A DNA stretch of 64,000 bases from Kryptolebias marmoratus. Taxonomy: Eukaryota; Chordata; Actinopteri; Cyprinodontiformes; Rivulidae. The first letter of the stretch is position 1. Each line of letters opens with the position of its first letter. Positions 51,663 through 63,888 of the stretch are shown piece by piece. The notes below the pieces were generated by a model that ran no database searches, was not told the DNA's origin, and was given only the letters and a program-made list of their open reading frames with translations. The stretch spans positions 15,404,233 to 15,468,232 of the forward strand of contig NC_051439.1 of assembly GCF_001649575.2 (NCBI RefSeq). The letters run 5' to 3'. Position numbers and translations under genes: made by a program.

Positions 51663-54600
51663 CTATACGCTGCTTCCAAGATCTGAGGCTTCAGAGTCAG
51701 AATCTCTGTTAGAGGAAAGAAAAAGAAACAAGTCAGGTTAGGTAAAAAAAAAAAAAAAATCATTAATGTTTAACTACACATCAAATGTGGGATTTTCCTC
51801 CCGACTTACAGCATTTTCTCCAGCAGTTTGCTGTTTTCCTGCCTCCTTTCCTCGTCGATGGGGTACGTCCTCAGGACCAAGATCCCCACGATGATCAGGA
51901 CTATGGGTACGGGAGAGACCAGCACCTTCAGGGTTAAACTGACCGTCTCGGGCTGGGAGCAGTTGCCGGTCACGTACCCAGCAAATCTGCAAAAACACGC
52001 GGAATAAGTTGAGCTGGTGTGATTGTTGAGCGCATGATCAACAATAGGAGGAGGTAGTGTTAGAGATTATAGTTTGAAGGAGGAAAAATGCAAGTAATAA
52101 TAATTAGACCTACTTTAAACTCAGAGTGGAAATACCCAGGGACAGCCCGGAGGCGAACTTGATGAAGAACACATAGAAGGAGTAGAAGAGAGCTTCGTGA
52201 CCGTAGATGTCTGGATTCTGAACCTTGAAGTCATCCACGGCGTCGGGGAGCATCGACCTGAAACAAACAAGCAGCATTCAGGAGAAAGGCTCGAGGCGGG
52301 GCGAGCAGAGAACCAAACTTCCAGCCAAAAATCAGAAGAAAGTTTGCACCCACCAAGGCAGGAGGAACGCTGCTGCCACGCTCACACCCGCCGCCACGGC
52401 GACCAAGTAGGAAACGATCAGGTTGCTCTCGATGGAGACGATTAGGATCATGAAGGGTATGGCCCACTGTAGGAGCAGGAACAAGTTTCACATTCTGATG
52501 TTTGGCAGATAAAAAAACTGAAAAAAACATGGCAACAAAACTAAACAATCATACTCACCAAGATGCCACAATAGCTTGCCTTCTTCTTCCCGAACCGAGT
52601 CAGAAACCACTGCCACCACGGGATGGTCAGAGTCCCCGACAGCTGGAGGAGGTGAAGCAAAACACAAAACAGAGCTGAGTTTCTATTACCAATCATTCTG
52701 CCGCCATGAGGACAACAAACACACCAGATTGTCTCAAAGCAGCGCTAAGAGAAATACTTTGTGTCACTCTTTGTTTGAATTATGTAACTATAGGAGAGAA
52801 AAGCTTCGGTGAAAAGAAACAAAAAGTTTCTTCAGCTGTGATATGAACAGGACATAATCTGGACACTGAGATCTTGTCCTTCAAGCGGTTTGGGGATTTG
52901 ATAGCTTGTAAAACCAACAAACAAAGTAAAGATCTGTTTACACGTCTAAATAACTGCGCTGGTATGTAGGTTGTCCCATTCTGGTTGTTTAAAAATGGCT
53001 TTAGATGTCTGTCGAGTAAATTAAAAGAGAAAGAGTCTAAAACTTTATTGTTTGAAGACATTTGCTGTAATACAAGACCTTTTTCTACACAGAAACCGTG
53101 TCTTGAGATCAACAACATCATCAGAAACTAATCCTCTGACACAAAGTTACCTAAATAAAAAGTGAACTTTCGTTTATTTTATTTAGCATCACTTCTCCGC
53201 TCGTTTCAGTTTGCACAAAGTAAACCAGAGGAGGGAGTCGTAAGAAAACAGCTAATTTTCTGATTGCATCTCTCTGAATTCAGCAAACATTAAGTAAAAA
53301 TGTTTCCCCATTTTTAGTTATTGTTTAGGTACAACCAAGTGAAGGGTTGCCCTGGCAACAAAGGCTCTCCCTTGATTTCCTGCTGAAGCGCAGTAAACGT
53401 GTGGGAGGCTCCCAGGAGCCTAAACACCAGCTCCTCTCAGCCTCAAACGCCAACCGTTCGGCCTCAGAGCCGCGCGTGTCCTCGAACGGAGGACAGGCCC
53501 TGGAAAAAAAACAAAAAACCCCCCGGACCGACGTCCTCCAAGTCCTGATAAGAGCTGTTACAAGAAGTGAAAAACAGGAAGACTCACCATGATGACCAGC
53601 AGAATGTTCTGGTAGTCCTCCCTGTGGCCCAGAGCGTAGGTGAGGAAGAGCGCAAAGTTTCCCTCCAGTAACTAAAACAATAAATTTATAAGTTTATAAG
53701 AATACAGAGAGTTCAAAGCTAAAACTCAGACACGGTGGCTTAGGCTAAGCAGACATTGGAAAACGGTTACAAACTTGTTTCAATAAGGACAGTAAAAGAG
53801 TCTGAGTTCTTACCATGAAGCCCAGAGATGTAAAGAGAAAACCGATGACCAGCCTGATGTACGGGCCGTGACTCACGATGATCCACAGACCCCGACAGAA
53901 GGTGAGCGGCTCCGAGGATTCCCGCCCGCTGTCTGGACGCAAAAGTCAAACAAAAGAAATATCAGAAATAAAATTCCATGCTGGAGGGAGTTTTATTTCA
54001 TTAAGACGACAAGCTGGTAGGAATGTCACTCCTGCCACTGTGTGACTTTTTAAAAACTTTGCATTTTGAGGTCTTTGAAGTCATTGTTTTAGATTTCTAA
54101 ACAATTATCTTCATTTAAAAAGAGCAGTTACGTTGTTATGGACATTATAGTTACTGGAATATAAGTAAATACACTTGCAGGCCTAAATGTTCTGATATTA
54201 ATTATATTATTAATGCAGCTTTCATTTTAACACTTGAAACATGATTGCAACTAATCTGCTTGAAGTATACATTTAAAGAACACAGAAAAAAAAGAGGTTG
54301 ACCCAAGTGCATTAAAGCAAAACCATGAATTGTTTGTTACATACCTTTTCGCTCCTTCACACCAAAAAACAAGACGCCAGCACACAGGACGTAGATGAAG
54401 CAGATGACCCCTGAAGCGATCATGTATGATCGTTTCTGAAGACAGGAAGTGGAGACAGAAAGATTTACCAACACCGCTGCAAAGCTTGCAATAACATTTT
54501 GCACACAATCGCTCCAAGCTCAGGCGTCATAGATAAAAGTCGACTTCTAATCATTTCTGGAGAGTTATTTCGATTTGTTTGTTTCTCCCTGAAGCAGCAA

Positions 54601-57600
54601 ACGTTCTGTCACCATCTCAGTTAACGTTCTGACAGGGTGGAGACTCTTTAGCATTGTGTAAATGTCACTGGAACGTCATCCACTGGACTGGGACTTCCTG
54701 TTTGCAGCCTTGACTGAAGAGTTTGGATGTAGCTACATCTACAGCCGATTAAATTTTGGAGTCAGCCCAAGCAATGATGGCCGCCACAGCTAACTTAGTT
54801 TGTTTGCTGTCTGTATTTTTGCCACCATCTTGACCAGGACCCTCAAGAGAGAGGAGTTTTAACTCAAAGGGACCTTTCTTGGTTAAATTAAAATCATAAT
54901 GAAAGATAATTCAACTAGTAATCTTTGACTCCACAGTTATTTAGAAATTGTTTCAATAAACAGTGACGTGTGCCACGTAATCAGACAGATCTACAGTTCT
55001 GTGGGCTTTTTCTTCCCGTACAAATCCATTTTAACCAGCCACAGGGGAGTCTTCAGACTCATTAATTCATGATTACTCTGAAGATGAAAAGCCTCAACAC
55101 TAAATTCATAATTTAAAAGGTGAATAATTAACAGCCTGCATGTTTCATTTTTATCAAACACCGATTTTAAAGCCCATTAGCTAAAATCTTGGATTTCCTT
55201 TTTCAAATTAAAGTTGGATAATCATTCATCTTTAGAAGATAAATAGAAAATATTGTCAAAAGAAAGAAGAGACCAACCTTCTCCTCCAGTGAATCTGTGG
55301 TTGTGTTCATGTTCATCGTGAAGTTCGAGCTGTTAGTGTCGTTGAGCTCGACGGGACAACTGGAGCCGCCACCGACTATCTGTCCCTGGATTGCAGTGCC
55401 CAGAACTGTCCCCAGCACCTCCACCATCATACCTGAGACAAAAAAAAAAACAAAAAAAAACACAGGTATGCAGCGTCAGCACACAAGTTCAAACGAGTGG
55501 ATTCGGCCTCACAGGAAGCAGGACGTACGGTAGGCGGTGGCAGAGTCGCGCTCCTTCTGGTTGCTGCTGATGAACATGGTGAGGGCTGAATATGGCACAT
55601 GGAAGCACTGCAATGAAACGGAAACAAAAAAAATTAGAGAAGCGCGCCTTTAAGAGGAACAAACAACTAGTGAGTATCTAACTAACCGTCTGCATTGACT
55701 GGAAGAGGCAGTAAAAAGCCAGGTACCAGAAGACCTTCCCTTCCTCAAACGAAGGCACGTACCAGATCAGGAAGTACGTTAGCACTGCGAATGGAGTGGA
55801 GCAAAGGATCCTACGAGGAGAGGAGGAAACAAGTCTTTAAACACACTTTATGGTTGTGTATTTAGCTGTTAAACACAGCGCGCACAGTGTTTATGGAAAT
55901 CTGCCCACTGTGACTGGAACACACCCTCTTGGTTTTTCAGCCAGTTCTCCCCTGCAGTCGCTTCTTTTCTACTCTTCTCTGGTCACTTTGTGAGTAATCC
56001 CCTTAATCCTGCCTTGTTGGAGCCCGTGAATGGAGAAAAGACTCAGTCGGGGCTGCCCAAAAAGCAAAGCGAGGCCGTGTTTGGTCCACCAGAGTTACCT
56101 CAGCGTGCCAACTTGAGCTGGTCAGGTCAACGAGCTCCTGTATAGATTTATCACAGCCAAGTAGGTGGATGATGAAACCTCTCATCAGCTCTCAGCTTTC
56201 TCAAAAATCTATTTTGGATACTGGAAACGAGGTCTGACTTTAACCCTCAGGGTGCGTACGATCAAACACAAAGACGTGTTTCTGGAGCACGAACACGCCG
56301 TCATGTGAAACCCCGGGATTTCACCCTCTTCCTGTGTCATCAGAAAACACCAGCGGCTCTCAGTTTCCCCCTCTTGTGCGGCTGAACAAGCTAAACGGAG
56401 GTCTGACTGAACACAACCGCATTAGGAGGTCAAGGGTACACAGGAAATCACCTTAAACTCTAAAACCCACATCAAGTGGCTCAAGTTTTAAGAAAATGCT
56501 GTATTGGACCACAGCTGAATGTCTCCAGCCTCCTTGTTTCGCAGACAGGTCTTTAATGTGTTTGTGGGGTTTTTTTGTTTTGAAAGTGACCTTCCTCATA
56601 TCCATGCTCGGTTGAAATAAGCACGAGGTCTACTTCTCGAAACCTCCCACCGCTGTTTGGGGAATCAAACATACACGTGGCAGTCACTGCTCTCTCCCCA
56701 TTGGTTTAAATCTGATGGTGTGTTGTGGGTTGGACCAATCGCAGCAGAAGGAGGCGACTTCCTCTCGCCCTCCCCCGCTTCTGCCTACAAGACAAACTCA
56801 CCCACAGCTGAGGTTTTTTTTCTTTAGCTGTTAAACTCGTACAGCTGCCAAGCTCGAGGGTGGGTGGGGATCATATCAGAGAAAGTTGTGTTAAAACACC
56901 AGTTCTGCTCCGCTGCACCTTTACACCCTGGCTTTTTCACAATGGTTTCTGAACCAACAAATAGGTTTGACCTCTCACTCTGAAAGGAACCTTAAGGCCA
57001 TCTATTTTTATGAGCCAACTTCCTTATTGAGCTCAACTGTATAAATTTGGCTGCAGATGCTATAAAAACGACAAGCATGTAAATTTTATAGTCTGCACTT
57101 TTGCCCCTTGTTGTCACGAGTCCTGTAATGCAGTCCTTCGTGCTTTTTGCAGGAGGTGGGACTAGATGCCCTTGAGAAGTCATGTGCAGCAGACATTCGA
57201 AGTAACGTACGCAGGGTTTTGTAATTGGCTTAACTGAGCAGAAAAATCCTTGGTTTTAGCATCCAACGACATATGTATTGTCAGGATGCATTTTTTCCCC
57301 CTCCCAAGGAGCCGCTTCAACCCTAGTTGCCATGGTTACATTCACATTCCCGTCAGCCCATTTGCCATTCAACATTCCCGACAAACTGCGTCACCTCGTC
57401 GCTGCTCGACATGATCAGCACCTGACCCGGGCACCTACCAGGGCATCATGCGGCCGAAGCGGGTCCATCTGCTCCGGCTCACCAGGAACCCCACAGTTGG
57501 GTCGGTGACAGCGTCCCACGCCCTGCCCACGAACAGGATGATGGAGGCATAGAAGGGATCCAGCTACGAGGACAGGGGAAGAGAAGTGGGGTGGGGGGCA

Positions 57601-59585
57601 GACAAAAGACTTGAGCTTAAAGCATAAAGATTTACAAAGTTTATGACCTCATATGCTTGTGGTTCACACAGCTGAAAGCCTCTGTAGTGATCCCATGGCT
57701 ATTATTGCAGTTCCTGCTGAGGACAGTGAGAAAAGACTAACTGAGACACAAAGCAAACAGCGGGAGTCCAGCTTCATGCGCTTCACTGAATGCTGCAGGG
57801 TGAGTTCTGTTAAAACGATACGAGAGGAATGAACACAAGCTTTGGCCTTGAAGCTAATCAGTGTTGCTGCTGAAAGGAAACTGGGATAATGGACTCAAGT
57901 AACAGCTTGTAATCACTACGGTCTGCAAACACACGGCTGCAGCTCCTCTGGCATGTCTCTTATTATATGTGCATTTCTTGTCAATCACCTGCGCAACATC
58001 GAGCAGGTAAATTTGCAGGAAGAAGCCCAGAGCGGTGCCCGTAATCTGGTAGGGAGCTCCTCCGAAGGCATAGCAGAGTTTATTCCACACGGACAGGTCA
58101 CTCCTGCGTGCTTTTGGCTGAAAAAGACAAAAAGAAAAAAAACAAAAAGAGATGCATAACAGAGCTAACGTGATACAGTTTGTGTTCCTGAGAGTTTATT
58201 ACCCCTCCTCCCTCATTTTCTGCTTCAAACACTCAGTCATCCTCTGCTGTTTAAGGTTAAACAGTCCTGAGGTTACTATAGTTCACACAGGCTGACGCAT
58301 CAGAAAATCAGCCGAGCGCAGCCATTGGCTCCTGAAATAGGATGTTTGAGGTAGTATTTTATGGCGTGCAGCCTGCATATCCACCACGGCCAATCAGATA
58401 ACGATGAATCACCTCTCAGTGCTCAAAAAACAAGATGTGAGCAATATGCTCTCCTGACAAAGTCTGCGTTACAAGCACCTGAAAAAGTAATCATGTCAAA
58501 CTAAAAATAAAACTTCAGCTAAATAAAGGTTTCACTCCGGACAACCTGTAAAGACTTTCAGTTTGTTTTTATCATAAAAGACTGACAGTCCTTATGTTAA
58601 AACTAATAATATTACTACTAAACAGACCCCAATGTGTCACATTGTAAGCTTGTTTCAGCTGCAACTGGTCAAAACCAAACTACAGCTTTATTTGCATACA
58701 GACGGAGGAAAAAGCCTCACATTAAACCACCTTAACTCACTGAATGTCTAACATTTTATTTCAGATACTGCTGCCTTAAAAAAGGATTCAAATGTCTGTG
58801 AATATTATGTTTGTTACAAGTCAATTTGTCTGTTGTACTTCCTTTTCAATAGTCTCATCAAGAAAGATCAAATCTCTATAAGCAGTATTGCCAAGCAAAA
58901 CTAGTTTAGGAAATTATATTTTATATTGATTATTATATTTCATAGCAAGAGCAAAGGGCTGTGGATGGTAAATTAAAAGCCCTAGTTGTATAAAATGCAC
59001 AACAGCTACGCTTTCTTATTAGTAATTACATAAATGTGGAACATTTTGGAGGTTTATATGTACATAAATCCCACTTCAGTCCATTTTTAGCTCCATTAAA
59101 GTGGCAGCTAAGAATTCCCACACTTTTAACCGTTTAAATCAACGTCCCTGAAGTAGCCCCGAGTGAGAAACACAGAGTTTCTGCAGCGCATCCGTCTCAG
59201 CTTCGAGTTCACAGAAGAGAATATTTTAAAGACATTTTCCCACGTAGTTATGTTCCCATTAAAAACCGGTACGTTCACTTTATAATATAGCACCGAGAAC
59301 AGCTGGAACAACCGGGTGAAATTTAAATCAGGAGGGCAGGAAACACACGACGGGAGCGAGGGGTTCCTGAGACACCGAAGAGGAAACCCTGACCACAATT
59401 TTTTAAATCAAGCTTTGAATTTAAGCGCCTTTTTTACGCTCCTGTGTGAAAGTGGCGACACAATAAACTATATTAATTAAAGTCTCGAGGTGAAACCTTA
59501 CCTTTACGGTCTTTATATCCGTGTTTATAGGCTTGACTGTCAGTAAAGTTGCGGCGTATTGCTCCGCGCCTTCTCCTCGTGCCAT
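51663..59585 (-). CDS. mfsd2a: mfsd2a, sodium-dependent lysophosphatidylcholine (DHA) symporter
   Basis: Major-facilitator transporter that carries LPC-DHA across the blood-brain barrier and suppresses transcytosis there. The fourteen exons are 59585-59502, 58117-57989, 57563-57439, 55810-55687, 55607-55529, 55432-55278, 54435-54345, 53932-53814, 53671-53588, 52642-52559, 52466-52354, 52257-52114, 51986-51810 and 51705-51663, giving 516 residues; human is about 530-543. The sodium-site motif VGRAWDAVTDP has Asp88 and Asp92. The headgroup lysine is Lys429 in FFIKFASG. The luminal loop has sequons at Asn211, 214, 217 and 223. Cys206 and Cys453 match the human disulphide pair. The C-terminus DSDSEASDLGSSV resembles the human Ser/acidic tail. 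MARGEG matches the human start. MFSD2B is less likely. I cannot tell which teleost copy (aa or ab) this is. Confidence 0.95.
55811..57438 (-). other. mfsd2a: mfsd2a intron 3, no gene seen
   Basis: A 1.6-kb intron with unique sequence. I found no nested gene or clear repeat in it. Confidence 0.6.
58118..59501 (-). other. mfsd2a: mfsd2a intron 1, no gene seen
   Basis: A 1.4-kb AT-rich first intron. The 90-codon minus-strand frame 59126-59398 has no splice or family support. Confidence 0.6.
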
Positions 59586-59880
59586 TGAGCTCCGAAAAAA
59601 GAAAAACCCGATAAATTTATTATTTTTATCCGATATGGATTCAAGAGTTAGGAGTGAGAGTTAAAAATAAATAAATAAATATGTAAATAAATAAATAAAG
59701 TTGATTCACAGCATCGTAGTGTGTATTCCTCTGCTCAGTGAACGCTTCCCTGAATGAATCGAAGCTCACGCCGCTCTGACCGGCCACCTCATTCATTCTA
59801 CTACGCCACGTCTATGCGTCACGCTGACGTAAAGCAGAGCCTCTGGAAAGTCACGACGTCATGACGTAGAACATATAGTG
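59586..59880 (-). promoter_or_regulatory. mfsd2a: mfsd2a promoter region with CRE-like cluster
   Basis: An (AAAT)n run at about 59664-59699 is followed by CpG-containing sequence. CRE half sites TGACGT occur at 59825-59830, and an overlapping pair GACGTCATGACGTA lies at 59855-59868, about 240-285 bases upstream of the start codon. No convincing TATA box is seen. Confidence 0.5.
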
Positions 59881-61169
59881 GGCAGGATTAAGGAGGGTGT
59901 TGCTCTAATTAAACTAAAAAATGAAGCCCACCTTTTCATGGATCAAACAGTTTCAAAGCGTCATGATAATAGAAAAAAAAGTAAAGAACTAGAATAACAG
60001 CAAGCCAAATAACAAGCAACAATCTTTCATAAAGCATTATTGACATTAATGCAAAGATTACACACAGAAAAAATGGATGCAACTACAGGTTGTTGGGTTT
60101 TTTTAAAATCTAGGACCAAAATTTTTTTCTGATAGAATAAAGAGATTTTGCTGCACAAACTTCAAGGTGAAGGTAAAAATACAGAATAATAACATAAAAC
60201 AGCAACACTGTTTCAGTCTTCTGCGAAGAAATAAGAAGATTTACAACCTGTTAGTGCTGAGAACTACAAAGAATAAAGTAATTTAGTAAATATAAAACAA
60301 TGTAAAAACTAAAAATTCTTTATTAAGCTAAGCAGAAATCCACTGTAAACCCCTTGAGCAGCAAAAAAACAACCTCTTTTTACTGATGTGGGCTAGTACC
60401 TCATAGAGGAGAGAATGACTAAAATAGCATATATATACAGAAAAATCAAAAATAGCTGAATCAGCTTTCATACAATAAAATGGAGTTTTACTACATCTTA
60501 TCTACTTATAATTTCTACAAGTTTCTCTGTTCATGTTTTACAGAGTAAAACAGAGATGTTGTTAAAAGCATCTCATTGTTCTTGTTTTTTCTCCACAGTA
60601 AAATGAAGTTCAGAAGTAATTCCATGTGAATGTTTGCCGTGTCGTTTTATTTGTTTACGGCCTCCTTTTGTACAGTACATTTGTTGTTTCCCTCATTTCC
60701 AAGTCAAATCCAAACGCTGGTCTCAGAAAACCTGCCGGAAACAAAGGATGAATCTGACTAATTCAGAGCTGTTTGATAAGAAAAGCGATCAACTGGGGAA
60801 AATCCAGACAGTCTGCCTCACAATTCTTCACTGAATGTGGGTGTTTTGAAAAATGCCGTCGCCTTGATTTCTGGTTTCCTGTCCCAGAAGAGAAGAAAGC
60901 GAACGTGGTAAGTTTAATGTGAGTCTCGTTAACTCAGGTGACATCCAGTAACCTGAAGCATCTTAACCCAGAGGAGGTGGAGGAGCCAAGAAAGGTTGAG
61001 TCACTCCTGCAGATTAATCACTCTGACCTCCTGCTGTCACTCCTCCTAGAAGTTGTTTGCTTAGTTTTTGCTTTGATGGAGCCATAAAAATCACTTTAAT
61101 GACACTTTTACTTTTCATTTTACAATTAAGATACAAACTTCTGTTCTTAACTTTAACTAAGTTTACCAA
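59881..61169. other. Intergenic, no gene seen
   Basis: AT-rich spacer. The frame 60634-60834 is short and unsupported. I see no RNA gene or clear repeat. Confidence 0.5.
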
Positions 61170-61227
61170 CATCTGGACCGTTTGGACCAATGACTGACTG
61201 TGTGGAGCAACGATTGACCATTTAGAC

Positions 61228-61420
61228 CAGTGCTGTCCAATCCTGGTCCTGCAGGGCTGCTATCCTGGATGTTTTAGATGTTTCTCTGCTGCCACACACC
61301 TGATTTGAATGACTGAGTGATTAGCCGGCTTCTGCAGAACTCAAAGACCTGCTGAAGAGCAGGGAAATATCTAAAATGTGCAGGATAGTGGCCCTCCAGG
61401 ACCAGGATTGGACACCACTG
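61228..61420. mobile_element. Short hAT-type MITE with 8-bp target-site duplication
   Basis: The termini are inverted: left CAGTGCTGTCCAATCCTGG, right CCAGGATTGGACACCACTG, with pairing continuing through GTCCTGCAGGG and the CTATCCTG words. It is flanked by a perfect 8-bp direct repeat ATTTAGAC (61220-61227 and 61421-61428), the hAT signature. At 193 bp it has no coding capacity. Confidence 0.85.
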
Positions 61421-61637
61421 ATTTAGACCAACAATTGAATGTTTGGATCAACGATGGACCGTATGGACCATATGGACCAACGATTGACCATATGGGCCAA
61501 CAATAGACCGTGTAGACCAGCAGTGGATCGTTTGGATCAACAATGCACTGTTTGGGCCAACGATAGAACATTAGGTCCAGTGATGGATTGTGTAGACCAA
61601 TGATGGACCGTGTGGCCAAACGACAGACTGTCTGGAC

Positions 61638-62242
61638 CAGGGGTGTCAAACCCAGTGACGCAAGGGGGACAAAATTTAAAAATCTGGTCCTAGCCAAGGG
61701 CCAATCACGATCAATATTTGTTAAAAATTACATAAATTAATTAGTTTTAGATGTATTATGTCAAATCATTCATATAGAAATATCAATGACCTGTTCCCAG
61801 TTACAGATTATACAGAATTTAGAGCAAACAGACTTTAATGAACACAGACAAATAGATCAAACTTCAAAAAGCNNNNNNNNNNNNNNNNNNNNNNNNNNNN
61901 NNNNNNNNNNNNNNNNNNNNNNNNNNNNNNNNNNNNNNNNNNNNNNNNNNNNNNNNNNNNNNNNNNNNNNNNNNNNNNNNNNNNNNNNNNNNNNNNNNNN
62001 NNNNNNNNNNNNNNNNNNNNNNNNNNNNNNNNNNNNNNNNNNNAGACAAAAACCTGATCATACAGAAATTAAAACTATATATTGTTGGCTTCTAAGTCAC
62101 TGTCAGAGAAAACTTCACTAATTAGGCTCAGATTTTTAAGCAAAATAAGAATCAGAGACTTGATCTGAACCAGACTAGAGGGCCGGATGAAATGTTACAG
62201 AGGGCCGGATCTGGCCCGCGGGCCTTGAGTTTGACACATGTG
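61638..62242. mobile_element. Non-autonomous hAT-type element with 8-bp target-site duplication
   Basis: It begins CAGGGGTGTCAAAC and ends with the inverted GTTTGACACATGTG. It is flanked by a perfect 8-bp duplication GTCTGGAC (61630-61637 and 62243-62250). The interior includes GGGCCGGATCTGGCCCGCGG near the right end and an assembly gap. A fragment of the same family lies at 15509-15690. Confidence 0.8.
61873..62043. other. Assembly gap (171 N)
   Basis: Run of N inside the hAT-type element. The predicted frames across it are artefacts. Confidence 1.
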
Positions 62243-62804
62243 GTCTGGACCAACGATAGATTGTGTGGACCAAGGATGAAACGTGTGGACCAGCAATTGA
62301 CCATGTGGACCTACGATGGACCTTTATGTTCCTAACCTGGGTCAGTTTCTGGTGCAGAGACTGAAACAGTAGATTGAGTTTTGTTTTTTTATTTTCTCTC
62401 TCTGACTTTTTGTGTCACTACAAGTCAAAACTATGAAGACAACCTGGATTATTACTGTTGTCAGTAAAAAAAAATGTTATAGATGAGACTTAATAACACT
62501 GACATAAATAAATCTGTTGCTATAACTTTTAACAGCAACCCAAAAATCTGACCCAGCAGAAATGCCTCACAAGAAATACTATTTCCGTAGTAAAGTTTAT
62601 TATAAGTACACAATTACAGAGAAACAAGTGGACTTCTGAACATTCACAGTTTTATACAAGTGCTCCTGTTGTGTTTTTATGATGTCCTGGTGAATAAATA
62701 ACAGTCATTCATCATGTTCGGGTTTTTTCAATAAAGAGTTAAAATATCTGAAAAGGTCAGAGAGCATGTGAATGTGTAACTTCTTTTCTTCTTCTTCTTT
62801 TTCT

Positions 62805-62960
62805 TTTTGCTGTTCCCTTTTCAGGGGTCACCACATTGATTCGTCCTCCTCCATCTGACGCTGTCTTCTGCGTCCTCTGTCCTCACTCCAACTATGTCCA
62901 TGTCCTCTCTACCTGCATCCATATGTCTCCTCTTTGGCCTGCCACGACTCAGTATATGTC
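62805..62960. mobile_element. Probable non-LTR retrotransposon fragment
   Basis: After a (CTT)n-like run, the sequence CTTTTCAGGGGTCACCACAT with TCCTCCATCTGACGCTGTCT and CTCCTCTTTGGCCTGCC resembles, from memory, a repeat common in fish genomes, possibly Rex1/Babar-like. It is short and broken, and the family is uncertain. Confidence 0.4.
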
Positions 62961-63800
62961 AGATCTTTCTGGACTCAAATGTAAGAGGTAAGTGTAGTTT
63001 AAGCATATAATTTCTAAAATATAGGAATAGGAACAGACTGATAAACAAATACTTTTACAGAATACTTTACTGAAAGCTATATGGACCTTTTAACTTTAAA
63101 AGTTCTCCCAAATTAAACTTCTTACGCCATCTAGTGGACACATAGACTCCCTATCATAATGATAAAACAGTTGCAGTATTAGTATTATTACTACTACTAA
63201 TATTAGTAGTCTGTTTGACTTTCTTTTAAACCTATTTATGATTCATTTAAGCAATTCTGATCAAACATTCAAGTCATTTTACTTGTTATCCTTCAGTTAT
63301 TTTTGCTGTTTTGTATTATTCTAATTATTAACACTTCAGCTATGGTTTATTCAGAAGTTGAGCTTTAATTATACAATATTTTTAGCCAAAACACATAGAA
63401 AACATAGATGTTTTTTCTTTTTTAAAAAGCTACAAATTTCTGTGTCCAGACTAGCTGAAAAACTTGGTGCTGTTGATGTTTGACTCTTTAAGGCCCAGGG
63501 GTGAGTTTGTTTTAAATTAAATATTCTATAAAAAAATTTTTTTATTCTGCCCACATTCCTATCAGTTCCTATCAGTTATTACCAATTAAAGAGGTTCATG
63601 TAATTGTTTCAAATGTGGACTGAATGGTTAAATTAACCCTCATGTCAAATTTTTTGGGGATTTCTCTTTGAAAAATCTATAATCCCTTGACTTTAATTAT
63701 ATGAGATTTCATTACTTTGTTCACACACGTCATGTGAAAAAAACAAACTAAAATTACTTGAACACTATGGGGCGCCGTTTGTAAACGAGCTTGTGCTCAA

Positions 63801-63888
63801 AATTCATGCCTAAATTTTGTCACATTTAAAAATTCATGCCTAAATTTTGTCACATTTAAAAATTCATGCCTAAATTTTGTCACATTTA
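63801..63888. repeat. Three-copy 30-bp tandem repeat
   Basis: Three near-identical 30-bp units beginning AATTCATGCCTAAATTTTGT, at 63801, 63831 and 63861. The remaining DNA, 62961-63800 and 63889-64000, is AT-rich with nothing recognised. Confidence 0.95.

Larger units (their letters stand above)
61170..62330. repeat. GGACCAACGATTGACCGT minisatellite with two insertions
   Basis: About 18-bp units of the form TGGACCAACGATNGACCGT run from about 61170 to 61637 and resume at 62243-62330. The array is interrupted by two mobile elements (61228-61420 and 61638-62242). The minus-strand 108-codon frame across it is a repeat artefact. Confidence 0.85.

Noticed and set aside
61371..61697. 108-codon minus-strand frame
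   Set aside because: It translates the GGACCAACGAT minisatellite and the edges of inserted elements.
61786..62121. Frames crossing the N run
   Set aside because: Most of the translation is unknown sequence, and the flanks are transposon DNA.
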